This document shows, piece by piece, positions 1 through 9,033 of a stretch of 20,539 nt of DNA. This stretch comes from Acanthamoeba lenticulata (Eukaryota > Discosea > Longamoebia > Acanthamoebidae), in NCBI GenBank assembly GCA_002179805.1, contig NAVB01001772.1, forward strand, positions 1 to 20,539. The letters run 5' to 3'. The notes under the pieces are model-generated. The model did not search any database and was not told where the DNA came from. It saw only the letters and a list, made by a program, of their open reading frames with translations. The number at the start of each line of letters is the position of its first letter. The first letter of the stretch is position 1. The translations under genes were made by a program, and so were the position numbers.

Positions 1-53
1 GTTTCTTATATTTTTGTCATTTTAATTAAATATTTATTTTTATGTGAGTGTAG

Positions 54-1838
54 TGTGGCTTGACAGCCGAACGCACGGGATTGTGGAGGACTTGCTGCGC
101 CACGGGGAGGCCTTCCGCACGGGCGGGCGCGACGCCCTGCGGCCCATCTGCGGCCTCCCGCTGTCCACCTACTTCTCGGCGACCAAGCTCGTCTGGCTTC
201 TTCGCAACGTGCCTGCTGTGCGTGAGGCCATCGACGCCGGCCGCTGCATGTTTGGCACCGTCGACACCTGGCTCATTTGGGTGCTAATTTAGTTTTTTTT
301 TACATATTTTTATCGTTTTAAAATGATTAATTATAATTTATGCGTAAAATCCTAACGAGACCTGACACTCAGAATCTCACGGGTGGAGTGAATGGCGGCG
401 CGCACGTGACGGACGTGACCAACGCCAGCCGCACGATGCTCATGAACCTCAAGACTCTCCAGTGGGACCAGACCGCCTGCGAGTGCGCTCGCTCAACTTC
501 TCCTTTGCCCCAATCCCCAATCGTTTCGTGTCGTCATCGCTTTCGTTCTTTCCTCATTGTCGCTTTTTTCGCTTTTGCCTGGCAGCGTGTTTGAGATTCC
601 GGCATCGATCCTCCCCTCGATCCGGAGCTCGGCCGAGGAGTACGGCCGCTTCACCCGCGGACCCCTCGCCGGCGTGCCCATCACTTGCGTACGCCTTGCA
701 GCCACTGTTGTCGTTGTCGGCGTCGACAACCGCTGGTCGCGACGGCCGCGAGAATAACATGAATACCACAAACAACAACACGATACAGTGCCTGGGCGAC
801 CAGCAGGCGGCGCTGGTGGGCCACCTGTGCTTCGAGCGGGGCGAGGCCAAGAACACGTACGGGACGGGCTGCTTCCTGCTCGTCAACACGGGCGAGGCGA
901 TCGTCCACAGCCAGCACGGCCTGACCACCGTCGGGTATCAGCTCGGGCCCGACGAGGCGCCCCACTACGCGCTCGAAGGCGCCATCGCCATGGCGGGCGA
1001 GGCCGTCAGGTGGCTCCTCCACGACCTGCGCCTGGTCGGCTCCTACGCCGAGCTCGGTACCATCCTCAGGGCCCGTGTTTATAGTCGACTTTGTTGTTGT
1101 CGACACTAACAACGCCCGTGTGCGCGTGTTGGCAGAGGAGGTGGCCGGATCGGTTGAGGACGCCGGCGGGATGTACTTTGTGCCGGCCTTCACGGGCCTT
1201 CTGGCGCCCCACTGGCGCAGCGACGCGCGCGGGGTGGCCGTCGGGCTGAGCTCGACCACCAAGCGGGCCCACTTTGCCCGGGCCGTGCTCGAGGGCGTCG
1301 CCTTCCAGACGTGCGATGTGCTCGAGGCGCTCACCGCGGACGAGCAGGACGGCGGCCTGCGCCTCAAGTCCCTCAAGGTCGGCGGCGGGATGGCCGTCAA
1401 CGACCTCTTCCTCCAAGTCCAGGCCGACCTTCTCGGCATCGAAGTCAGTACGTGAGCCTTTCTTGTCGACACTGACGATGATCATGGTGTTGGTGCTGAC
1501 GTCACTGGCCGCCAGCGCGCGGACCGACGGTGGAGACGACGGCGCTCGGGGCGGCCGTCGGGGCGGGCCTGGCCGTGGGCGTGTACTCGCGCGCCTTCTT
1601 GACGGAGCTCCACGCGCAGGCCGAGACGGCGTTCGTGCCCCACATGACGCCCGCCGTGCGGCAGGAGAAGGCCCGCGGATGGGCCAAGGCCGTCCGCCAG
1701 TCCTTCGGCTGGGTCGAAGAAGAAAAGTACATTCCTTTTTTTAAAAGCAATTGTTTTTTTTTTAAAAAATATGTAGTAATTTTGTTTTAACTCAAACCTA
1801 TGTAATACAGTGGCGAAGAAGAGGCCAAGAGAGCGTAA
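54..1838 (+). CDS. GK: Glycerol kinase (FGGY family), 5'-partial, 7 exons visible
   Basis: Glycerol kinase phosphorylates glycerol with ATP to glycerol-3-phosphate in the cytosol. Inferred exons: 54-280, 373-482, 586-688, 789-1056, 1136-1447, 1516-1726, 1811-1838. They join in phase to 418 residues plus TAA. The family normally has about 500 residues, so roughly the first 90, including the N-terminal ATP-binding motif, lie upstream of the window. Family blocks in order: [98 protein letters not shown]. The usual VDGG motif near the nucleotide site reads VGGG, as in other FGGY kinases. The last exon adds only NGEEEAKRA; no peroxisomal SKL-type tail is seen. An intron acceptor ends at 53. The family assignment is very secure; single exon edges are hand-made. 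Confidence 0.93.
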
Positions 1839-1885
1839 AGAAAACTTGTATGATAAGGCAAAATGGCAATAATTACAGGTTTGTT

Positions 1886-1903
1886 TTTATTTTTATTTTT
1901 ATT
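1886..1903 (-). promoter_or_regulatory. Candidate polyadenylation signals of the P-loop kinase gene
   Basis: On the minus strand three AATAAA hexamers (plus-strand TTTATT at 1886-1891, 1892-1897 and 1898-1903) lie 13 to 30 bases downstream of the TAG at 1916-1918. Position and sequence fit eukaryotic cleavage/polyadenylation signals. The same AT-rich 77-bp gap separates this gene from the convergent glycerol kinase stop, so the two 3' UTRs probably overlap. Use in this organism is inferred. Confidence 0.4.
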
Positions 1904-1915
1904 TTCTTATTCAAC

Positions 1916-2864
1916 CTATTTTTTCTTGGCGGAAGGGGCGAGATCGCGCAGGCGCTTGAGCTCGTTGCGGACTTGTGTCGCATCGGCCGTGAGAGCCGTC
2001 ACCTGCGCAAATCCCTCGTGCGTCGTCGGCTGCGCGAACGCCCCCGCGAACTCTCTGATCACCTCCTCCGCCTGTCGTCGTCACATGCGCGCGCGCGTGT
2101 CGCATGTCACGTCACGTTCCAGGGTTGTGTAGAGAAATGTGTGTGCGTGCGGCATGCGTTGTTCAGTACCTTGGCGGCGGAGAGGGTCGGATGGCCGCGC
2201 CGGAGGCCCGCGCGTCGGATGCACTCCTCCCGGGGCACATCAAAGTAGATGGCCTCCACGTGCGTCACGCCGTGCCGCTTGGCCTCTGTCACCCACATCT
2301 GCCGACGCAATCGATGATTGATGAGGGTCAGAGCCACCACGGCGCGCCTGAAGTTGAACGTGAGTGCGCGTGCCTTGCGGTCGCCAGCAGAGAAGTTGCA
2401 CCGGTCGATGACGACGCACTTCTTCCTCTTGATGGCCTGCCACCGCGGTAATTGTTGATTTTTTGTTAATTTCGTGCAAATAATAAAGCAAAATGCTTGA
2501 AAAAGGTTGTTTAGAAGGGAGACCTTCTCCATCTGCTTCTTGCACTCGTCAGCCGAGCCCAAGTCGTCCTGGGAGACGCGCACCCAGCCCTCCCCGCTCG
2601 TCTTCTCCAGCTCCGTCGAGAAGGTTGACTTGCTGGTGAGAGCCACCAAATTGGGGGGGGGGGGAAAGGTAAAGCAGCAGTGAGAAGAGGGAAAGGAAGA
2701 AGAAGAAGAAGAAGGCAACTTTGCATTGTGTGCAAAAAGGTCTTTTTCTTGATTTGGTGTGACACGAACCCAGAGCCGGGCAGGCCAGCGAGCACGATGA
2801 CGACTGGCTTTGGACCGGCAGCAGCGCCTGCAGCGGCTCCTTTCTTCTTGCTGGCTGCTTTCAT
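1916..2864 (-). CDS. Small P-loop kinase of the polynucleotide 5'-kinase (PNKP-kinase/AAA_33) type, 5 exons
   Basis: Inferred exons, in transcript order: 2864-2770, 2632-2524, 2436-2374, 2298-2170, 2071-1916, giving 183 residues. A Lys/Ala-rich start is followed by VVIVLAGLPGSGKST, a Walker A loop split across intron 1 (G-S-G before it, K-S-T after). Next come SQDDLG, matching the substrate-binding Asp region of polynucleotide kinases, then CVVIDRCN, the strand that usually reads VIDNTN or IDRCN, then AIYFDVPREECIRR and RRGHPTLSAAK. This matches the kinase module of PNKP and of aprataxin/plant zinc-finger relatives; no phosphatase, FHA or HIT domain is visible. The likely reaction is ATP-dependent 5' phosphorylation of nucleic acid ends in repair. 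The exact substrate is inferred. Intron 3 appears to be GC-AG. The start at 2864 is the first Met in frame; a spliced start at 3128 is possible but disfavoured. Confidence 0.8.
2653..2664. repeat. G12/C12 homopolymer inside a splice acceptor region
   Basis: Twelve consecutive G on the plus strand lie in intron 1 of the minus-strand kinase. In the transcript this is C12, ending 20 bases before the acceptor AG at 2633-2634, so it forms much of the polypyrimidine tract. A plus-strand (GAA)n run near 2698-2712 adds further pyrimidines in the transcript. Homopolymers of this length are slippage-prone. Confidence 0.85.
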
Positions 2865-3126
2865 GTGGTGGTCTTCCTTCCTCTGTGTGCTTGTGCTTGG
2901 CAGCTGCTGTCCTCCCGGTGCAGCTCTTGCGTTCGGTTCGGCTTCGCCTTCGCCAGCTTTTCCTGCGCCTTTTGCAGCGAATCTTTTCTTTTCAGGACAA
3001 GAAAAAACTCGGGCTGGAGTTTAGCTCTGGTCATGGGGGTGAAACCTTTTTTAGTTATCCAGCACTGTTGGCCAAACACTGGAAACAGAGGAAACAGAGC
3101 TGCACTCACTCACGCGTTGGGTACTC
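2865..3126. promoter_or_regulatory. Divergent promoter region between the P-loop kinase and the surface protein
   Basis: The 262 bp separate the inferred kinase start (2864, minus) from the surface-protein start (3127, plus), so both promoters and 5' leaders must be here. No convincing TATA box was seen. The frame upstream of the kinase Met stays open for about 120 bases and encodes a Lys/Ala/Glu-rich stretch, so the kinase may have a longer N-terminus that narrows the true gap. Confidence 0.4.
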
Positions 3127-6100
3127 ATGCGTGGCTACCCCTCTCGGTGGCTGCTCCGCTTGGTCCTCATTACCTTTCTGGCCCTCCTCGAGCAGTCGCA
3201 CAGTCAAGGATGCAACGAGTGGGCCAGCAACCTTCGTGAACCAGCCGACGGCTTTGGACTCTCGGGCGAGCTTCTTGCGCAGCATCTCACGGCTAACTTT
3301 GACGTCACAATCAACGCGATCGAGCTGGCGCTCAACCAATACGGCGGGCGCGGCATCTCGTGGGCACAGCTATGGACTGATGAAGGAGGACAACCTGGCC
3401 GCGTCATCGGCGGCACCTCGTTCGACACCAGCAGCCAGACCGACCTCTCCGCCGCGCTCCAGGGACCTTTCTATTCATGGTCGCCCATCACCTTGACCAG
3501 CGGGTCTTCCTACTGGCTCGTGCTACTGCCCACCGACCCGCAAGGCACCTGGCTCGAGGCCACCACCACCAAGGTCGCCAATGATCCATCAAAGGCGGTG
3601 TTGATGGACACGCTGGCATTCAAGAGCGGCGACTCTTGGTCCAGCCTGGAGCGCTCGGCCCGCATCCGGCTGAGCTTGTGTGTGGGGTCGGTGGCATTGG
3701 GCACCCCGTCGCCCTCCCTCACGCCCTCCACCACTCCCTCTGTCACGCCTACTGGCTCCGGCACACCAAGCCCCACGCCGACGGTCACCAGCTCGGTAAC
3801 GCCCACGATCAGCGTGACGCCGTCCATCTCGCCCGGACCCTGCGTCATCCTGTCATCGGCCGATGAGCCGCTGATCACCAACCTTGACATAGACAACGCT
3901 GGCGGGTCCATATACCACGCCCAGGTCCTCCTCATCAGCACCGGCGTGTTGATCAGCGGGATCGAGATGGCGTTCAATCTGGATACGCTCGCGGACGGAA
4001 ACCTGCCCCTTGCTGGCATGTGGCTGAATCAAGGAGGCCCGGCGCTTACCTTCAACGTCGACGTGCCGGTGAAGCGAGGTGCTGATCTTCAGGGGCCCTA
4101 CATGCTGCCTGCGCCGGTGTTTGTCAACTCCTACTCGAGAGTGTTCTTCAAGCTGAGAGCGCACGTCAGGTGCGCGTACAAGGGCAACAGCGGAGGTGGC
4201 ATCACTCTGGGCTCTATCTTGAACTTGGACATGCGGGCTGACTACCTCACTGGCGAGATAACCAATCGGGATGTGCGCATGAGGATCCTGCGCTGCATTC
4301 CGTCGCCATCGTCCACGCCGTCGATCTCGCCATCTACGACGCCATCGACGACACTCTCGCCATCGAGTTCGATCACACCTTCCCCGACGCGGTCCACATC
4401 GCCATCGCCTTCAGAGTCGAGGACGCCGTCCTCCACGATGTCGCTATCGCCATCGCCGCCTCAAAGCAACTCACCCACGACGTCCCCTTCGTCCTCTCCT
4501 ACGCCTTCGCTCTCCCACTCCCCTTCGTCAACGGCCACGCCTTCGCCATCGTCATGTCCCTCGCCTACGGGATCGCCCACACCTTCGGCCTCACTCTCGC
4601 CTTCCACCACCACTTCGCCAACGACGTCGCCCTCACCCACTGCCACTCCCTGCGACTCGCCGTCTCCCACGTCATCGCCTACGCCCTCTCTCTTGCCAAC
4701 GACCATGCCTACTCCTTCCACTTCACCCTTGACGTCGCTCTCGCCATCTGCTTCACCGACAGCCACGGTCACGCCATCGAGCTCTCAGTTGCCCTCCTCC
4801 TCGTCACCCTCGTTCTTGGCAACGCCCTCTTCTTCCGCCTCGCTCATGCCAACAGCGATCGCATCCCTCTCTTCACCATCTCCGTCCACGTCAGCTACCG
4901 CAACGGCGACAGCGACAGCGACAACGACGGCCACGGCCACGGCGACGGCCTCGTCGTCGGTCACGCCCTCTATTACCCCTACCTCCACGTCCACGTCCAC
5001 CCCCACATCATCGGCCACACCCTCTACCACTCTCACGCCCACGTCCACGCCCGCCACCACGTCATCAGCCACTACTACCGCGACGGCCACGCCGACGGCC
5101 ACGTTCACATCACTGGCCACTCCCACACCCACATCCACGTCCACGTCCACACCCTCGGCTTCGTCCACATCCGTGCCCACCACATCGTCTTTGCCGTCGC
5201 TAACTCCCTCTGCCTCCCCATCGCCGTCATACAACACACCGTCCGCTTCCATCATGTCTTCTCCCTCAGCGCCCACCACTTCATCTTCGAGTTCTCCGAC
5301 CGCGGCAACGGCGACGTCGTCAAGCTCCCCACTGAGCTCTGTTTCGTCCTCTGCCTCACCCACATCGTCGCAGGCCACCAGCTCCCCCTCTATCTCCGCA
5401 TTGCCCTCATTGTCGGTGTCGTCGAGCATTACTCCATCACCATCAGCCACAACGATGCCCTCTCCTACCAGATCAGCCACTTCCTCGCCCACAACCTCAG
5501 CCGCTGCAATTGCCTCTGAGTCGGCCTCACCGACGCGATCTTCATCTTCTTCTCCTTCCCCTTCCTTCTCCTCATCGCCCTCTCTGACGCCGACCACCAC
5601 AACCTCGAGCTCAACGTCCCCTTCGGTTTCACCCTCGAGATCAACTTCGTCGTCGTCGCCCTCCACATCAGCCTCCGTCTCTCCGTCGACTTTGGTCACC
5701 TCGCCTACGGCGTTTGCCTCGCCCACTCTCTCGCCAACACCCTCCAGCTCTGTGTCAACCCTCTCGCCTTCGCCGACTATCACGTCTACCCCCACGACGT
5801 CGCGGTCGGCGTCGGCAAGTATGGCGTCGGTTTCAGCGGCGGTCTCACCATCAACTACTGCCAGCCCCACCGGCGCCTCCTCCTCCTCCTCCTTCTCGGT
5901 GACGCCCACTCCATCGCCGACCATCGGCATCACAGCGACGACTACTGGAAGCGCGACAGCGACGCTCACACCCGGTGCTTCGCTCAGCGTGACACCATCA
6001 GCTTCTATTCCCTCAGCATCGCCCTCCGCCACGCGCACACGCTCACCAAGCCCAAGCTTGACGCCGATTGCCACACCGTCTGCGAGCCATCTTTCAACGA

Positions 6101-7110
6101 CGGCTTCCACCAGGCCGACCACGGCATTGAGCGCAAGTGCTTCACCCACGCAGTCGTCCTCGCGCAGCCCAACCGCCAGAGCGTCGCCCTCGTCTGGGCC
6201 TGCAATCGGGCTGTTCGTTCCGGATCGGCTGCTGGACGGAGGCGCCACCTACACCAACGGTCAGCCACTGGCGGTGATTGTGAACATCACCAGCACAGAG
6301 CTAGGCGCTAACACGAGGTGTGTGGGCAATCTGGTCATGGGCATCAGCAGCTCCTTCAACTTCTCCTACTATGTGCGTATAGTGATGGCCAGCAGCAGCT
6401 CCGCTGTGGCTGCCATCACGCCGCCGCGTACCATGGGCTACATCATCCAATTCTCCACGAGCGCCATCCTTGCCCAGTACGATCTCACCAGCTTCATGCC
6501 GACGACGGCCGGCGCCGAGACGGCAGGGTTCACTCGGGTGACCACACGCTCCTCGCAGGCCTTGGCGCTCAACTCGACCAGCTTGTACTGGCTGCCCATC
6601 TGCTTCACTCAGGCTGGCAGCTCCCGCCGGCAAGCCAGCAGCACCAACGCCACGTCAGCATACACTGTGGGCATAGCCGGCACCACTGGGGATGACGGTG
6701 GCTCCAGGAAGACTCTGGGGATGTGTAATGGAGGGCCTACATGCCACCCATCGTTGCACGCTAGCAGCTTTACCATCTCCATCGCCAAAGCAGACACATC
6801 GTCCACCACCGATGGAGACCTTGGCAGCATCGCGATCGTTGCGGCGGCCGTGGGCGTGCCAGTGATCATTGTTCTCATCGCCATCGTTGCGATCGCCATA
6901 GCCATCGCGGTGTGGCTAGCCAAGGGCGGCCTGCACCAGAGGGCCCCCGCGATCAGACGCAACAGCTCTCAGTACGACCGTCAGGGATCGCTCGAGCAAA
7001 CAGTGAAGGAGGTCCACAACAACCAGCTATTCAAGCCAGAGACCACTCGTGGCCAGCGATTCCAGTACAACAAAGAGACCTGGATGACCGAAGACTTGTA
7101 CGCGCTCTGA
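3127..7110 (+). CDS. Large Ser/Thr/Pro-rich type I membrane (surface) protein, intronless
   Basis: The product has 1327 residues. Residues 1-27 form a classical signal peptide: basic start, hydrophobic core LLRLVLITFLALL, small-residue cleavage region. Two extracellular modules follow, each bounded by cysteines: C29-C185 and C239-C390. They share an IE(L/M)A(L/F)N block, a W..(E/Q)GG block and LQGP(F/Y), so they look like diverged copies. Each resembles the beta-rich choice-of-anchor domains of secreted proteins, though I cannot name the family. A short STP linker separates them. Residues about 391-1022 are almost wholly Ser, Thr, Pro and Ala, a probable mucin-like O-glycosylated stalk. A second ectodomain with N-glycosylation sequons (NIT, NFS, NST, NAT) precedes a hydrophobic helix near 1236-1264 and a tail of about 60 residues ending in TEDLYAL. 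Function is unknown; adhesion or coat structure is inferred. The signal peptide fixes the start. Confidence 0.85.
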   Translation: MRGYPSRWLLRLVLITFLALLEQSHSQGCNEWASNLREPADGFGLSGELLAQHLTANFDVTINAIELALNQYGGRGISWAQLWTDEGGQPGRVIGGTSFDTSSQTDLSAALQGPFYSWSPITLTSGSSYWLVLLPTDPQGTWLEATTTKVANDPSKAVLMDTLAFKSGDSWSSLERSARIRLSLCVGSVALGTPSPSLTPSTTPSVTPTGSGTPSPTPTVTSSVTPTISVTPSISPGPCVILSSADEPLITNLDIDNAGGSIYHAQVLLISTGVLISGIEMAFNLDTLADGNLPLAGMWLNQGGPALTFNVDVPVKRGADLQGPYMLPAPVFVNSYSRVFFKLRAHVRCAYKGNSGGGITLGSILNLDMRADYLTGEITNRDVRMRILRCIPSPSSTPSISPSTTPSTTLSPSSSITPSPTRSTSPSPSESRTPSSTMSLSPSPPQSNSPTTSPSSSPTPSLSHSPSSTATPSPSSCPSPTGSPTPSASLSPSTTTSPTTSPSPTATPCDSPSPTSSPTPSLLPTTMPTPSTSPLTSLSPSASPTATVTPSSSQLPSSSSPSFLATPSSSASLMPTAIASLSSPSPSTSATATATATATTTATATATASSSVTPSITPTSTSTSTPTSSATPSTTLTPTSTPATTSSATTTATATPTATFTSLATPTPTSTSTSTPSASSTSVPTTSSLPSLTPSASPSPSYNTPSASIMSSPSAPTTSSSSSPTAATATSSSSPLSSVSSSASPTSSQATSSPSISALPSLSVSSSITPSPSATTMPSPTRSATSSPTTSAAAIASESASPTRSSSSSPSPSFSSSPSLTPTTTTSSSTSPSVSPSRSTSSSSPSTSASVSPSTLVTSPTAFASPTLSPTPSSSVSTLSPSPTITSTPTTSRSASASMASVSAAVSPSTTASPTGASSSSSFSVTPTPSPTIGITATTTGSATATLTPGASLSVTPSASIPSASPSATRTRSPSPSLTPIATPSASHLSTTASTRPTTALSASASPTQSSSRSPTARASPSSGPAIGLFVPDRLLDGGATYTNGQPLAVIVNITSTELGANTRCVGNLVMGISSSFNFSYYVRIVMASSSSAVAAITPPRTMGYIIQFSTSAILAQYDLTSFMPTTAGAETAGFTRVTTRSSQALALNSTSLYWLPICFTQAGSSRRQASSTNATSAYTVGIAGTTGDDGGSRKTLGMCNGGPTCHPSLHASSFTISIAKADTSSTTDGDLGSIAIVAAAVGVPVIIVLIAIVAIAIAIAVWLAKGGLHQRAPAIRRNSSQYDRQGSLEQTVKEVHNNQLFKPETTRGQRFQYNKETWMTEDLYAL
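4300..6195 (+). repeat. Low-complexity Ser/Thr/Pro-coding region
   Basis: About 1.9 kb encode a stalk with irregular repeats of the TPS, SPS and SAS kind plus pure Ala-Thr runs near 4900-4975. The repeats are degenerate at the DNA level. Codon bias (TCG, ACG, TCC, CCG with few A/T-led codons) leaves other frames and the antisense strand almost free of stops, which creates long spurious open frames here. Length variation between strains is expected. Confidence 0.9.
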
Positions 7111-7333
7111 GGATGTATAATATGTACACGACAGTCACCTGTTCCACTAACAGATAACCTGGTTCAATGAAAGAAAAACAGCCATTGCCGCTTACATCAG
7201 GAGAATATGCAGCTAGCTGCATTCCTCTCCATTCCACCGCATTCTCGGAGTTTCGGATTGTTCAGGGAGTTTCGGAACTTTTGTCCAAAAAAGAGAAGAC
7301 CGGAAACGGCGGTTTGACAGGAAGAGGAGGATC

Positions 7334-8920
7334 ATGAGACGAAGCAGAGCAGTTGTATGCTTGTGTTTGGGGGTCTGGTTGTGCATCCTCCTGCTCAAGG
7401 GGCCTTGGTTGGGAGACCTCTCACAAGAAGAAACCGTTGCTACCGCTTCAAGTGACCTACCACCACCCACTGCCTACAAGCTCTGCTGGAGAGATGGCTC
7501 GCACTCCTTCCAGCTTCTCTCCGCGTCCCAGGACAGCCGCAACGTCGTCCCTCTGCAATACTCTTCCGAGCAGTACAATCCGGAGTGGGTGCCACAGCCT
7601 TGGCTGCGGCCCGAGCTGATGACCTTTGCCTCGCTCGTTTCTGACCCACGCCTGCGCATCTTCCAGCTCAATATGGTTATCTCCGTGGAGCGCTACCGCG
7701 ACATCATGGGCGGCGCCAAGGTCATGACCTTGGAAGACGAAATGAAGTTCCCTGCGCACAAACTGGCGCCCTCTGTTGAGCTGGTGGTCCAGTCGTCGGC
7801 AGGCGTCGACGACGTTGTGGCCAGCGCGCATGAGTGCCTGCCGGTCTTGACGCTCAACACTCGCTTCCGCTACAATTCGGGTTATCTGTACAACGACTTC
7901 ATGGCTCGGTGTGCTTTCCTGCTCGACCCTGTTCAACTTGATGCTCTGCTCGACCCCGCGTCGGGCCGTGCTCGCTCCGACGCATGGTTCGTGGTGCGCG
8001 CCTTTGGCGAGACGCAAAGACTGCCGTTGGCCCAGGTGTTGCACTTCCCCAGCGCCAAGCCCCTCCTCGCGCCGCACCAGGTCAGGCGCCCAGCAGGGGG
8101 CTACCCCTCGGCGCCATGGCACGTCCATCGCAATGGGCTCAACCAACCGGACTTGGTGGTGCGCGCTGGAGGTGGCGACGCTGACGCGTCACGGACGCGC
8201 GTGGGTGTGGTTTGCCCGAAGAAGTACACGTGGAGTGAAGACGACGAACTGTGGGCTTTGTGGCACCTCGACGTGGTTGGGGTGGACCATATCGTCATTG
8301 GAATTCCATCCCGCGTGCTGGATCTGGCGTATGTGCGAGCGCGCTTGGAGCTGTACCCGGGCTTGGCCGAGCATGTGACCTTGATTGATCTCCAGGTCCC
8401 GCCCAGCACCAGCTATGAATACTTGCTGGCATCCTCGCTGTGGGACCTCCACGTGCGCTGGCAAGCTGACTTGGATTACGCCTTTGTGATCGATACGGAC
8501 GAGTTCATGCAGTTGTTCGAGTCCAGCCCTCCTTTCCGGCGTCTTGACGCCAAGACGTTCATCGCCCGCCACCGGGCGAGGATAGAAAGCGAAGGTGGGG
8601 TTTACTTCCCCCGACCGCGAATCAGGCGCCTCACAGAGCAGCGCCTGGCGGAGCCCTTGATGGGCACCGTGCTGGAGCGGCTCATGCATTCCAATGGATC
8701 CGCGGTCAATGAGGCAATCAAGCCAACTCTAGACAGGGGCAATTTAGGCAAGTCCCTCGTGTGGCTTTCATCGGCTCTGCACACCAACTGCCACTACAGC
8801 GTCTTCGCACCGCAGAAGCTGTGGGATAGTTCCGATATTGTGAGCCTTCACCTCCGAGTTGGTCAAGGGGCGCGCCTTCTTCTTGTGGAATTGGCCAACA
8901 AACTGGCCACCAGCATGTGA
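7334..8920 (+). CDS. Type II membrane glycosyltransferase (GT92/GT2-like), intronless
   Basis: The product has 528 residues. A short basic head (MRRSR) and one hydrophobic segment near residues 6-22 make a signal-anchor, as in Golgi glycosyltransferases. The lumenal C-terminal half carries VGVVCPKKYTWSEDDELWAL from about residue 288, then a GVDHIVIGIPSR strand and FVIDTDEFMQ with a DXD metal/nucleotide-sugar motif at D387 and D389. Next come RHRAR with GGVYFPR, a conserved feature of this fold, and a late H-N-C-H region. The layout fits family 92 (DUF23-like) or Glyco_tranf_2_4 enzymes that transfer a sugar from a nucleotide-sugar donor onto glycans. Donor and acceptor cannot be told. The N-terminal 280 residues are not recognised. 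A Golgi glycan enzyme next to a mucin-like protein is suggestive, but a working link is only inference. The last 25 residues look atypical and may reflect a late frameshift. Confidence 0.75.
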   Translation: MRRSRAVVCLCLGVWLCILLLKGPWLGDLSQEETVATASSDLPPPTAYKLCWRDGSHSFQLLSASQDSRNVVPLQYSSEQYNPEWVPQPWLRPELMTFASLVSDPRLRIFQLNMVISVERYRDIMGGAKVMTLEDEMKFPAHKLAPSVELVVQSSAGVDDVVASAHECLPVLTLNTRFRYNSGYLYNDFMARCAFLLDPVQLDALLDPASGRARSDAWFVVRAFGETQRLPLAQVLHFPSAKPLLAPHQVRRPAGGYPSAPWHVHRNGLNQPDLVVRAGGGDADASRTRVGVVCPKKYTWSEDDELWALWHLDVVGVDHIVIGIPSRVLDLAYVRARLELYPGLAEHVTLIDLQVPPSTSYEYLLASSLWDLHVRWQADLDYAFVIDTDEFMQLFESSPPFRRLDAKTFIARHRARIESEGGVYFPRPRIRRLTEQRLAEPLMGTVLERLMHSNGSAVNEAIKPTLDRGNLGKSLVWLSSALHTNCHYSVFAPQKLWDSSDIVSLHLRVGQGARLLLVELANKLATSM

Positions 8921-9033
8921 AGTCTATCGTGATGATAACATTGATGCGACCACAGAAATAGAATATTTCATGAAGTTCTTTCATTTTTTGTTTTTTTTTT
9001 GTCGTTGTTGAGAGAAGCAACACAATAGCCTAA

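Noticed and set aside
462..1109. A 215-codon plus-strand frame spanning several glycerol kinase exons
   Set aside because: It joins real exon 4 sequence to intron readthrough; splicing gives an uninterrupted glycerol kinase instead.
4554..5519. A 321-codon plus-strand frame, rich in His and Ala, overlapping the surface protein
   Set aside because: It is a shifted frame of the same low-complexity DNA; the main frame has a signal peptide, paired cysteine modules and a transmembrane helix.
4785..6248. A 487-codon open frame on the minus strand, rich in Val, Glu, Asp and Gly
   Set aside because: It is the antisense of the Ser/Thr/Pro-coding region. Codon bias there removes stops from most frames, and the product lacks any domain or normal composition.
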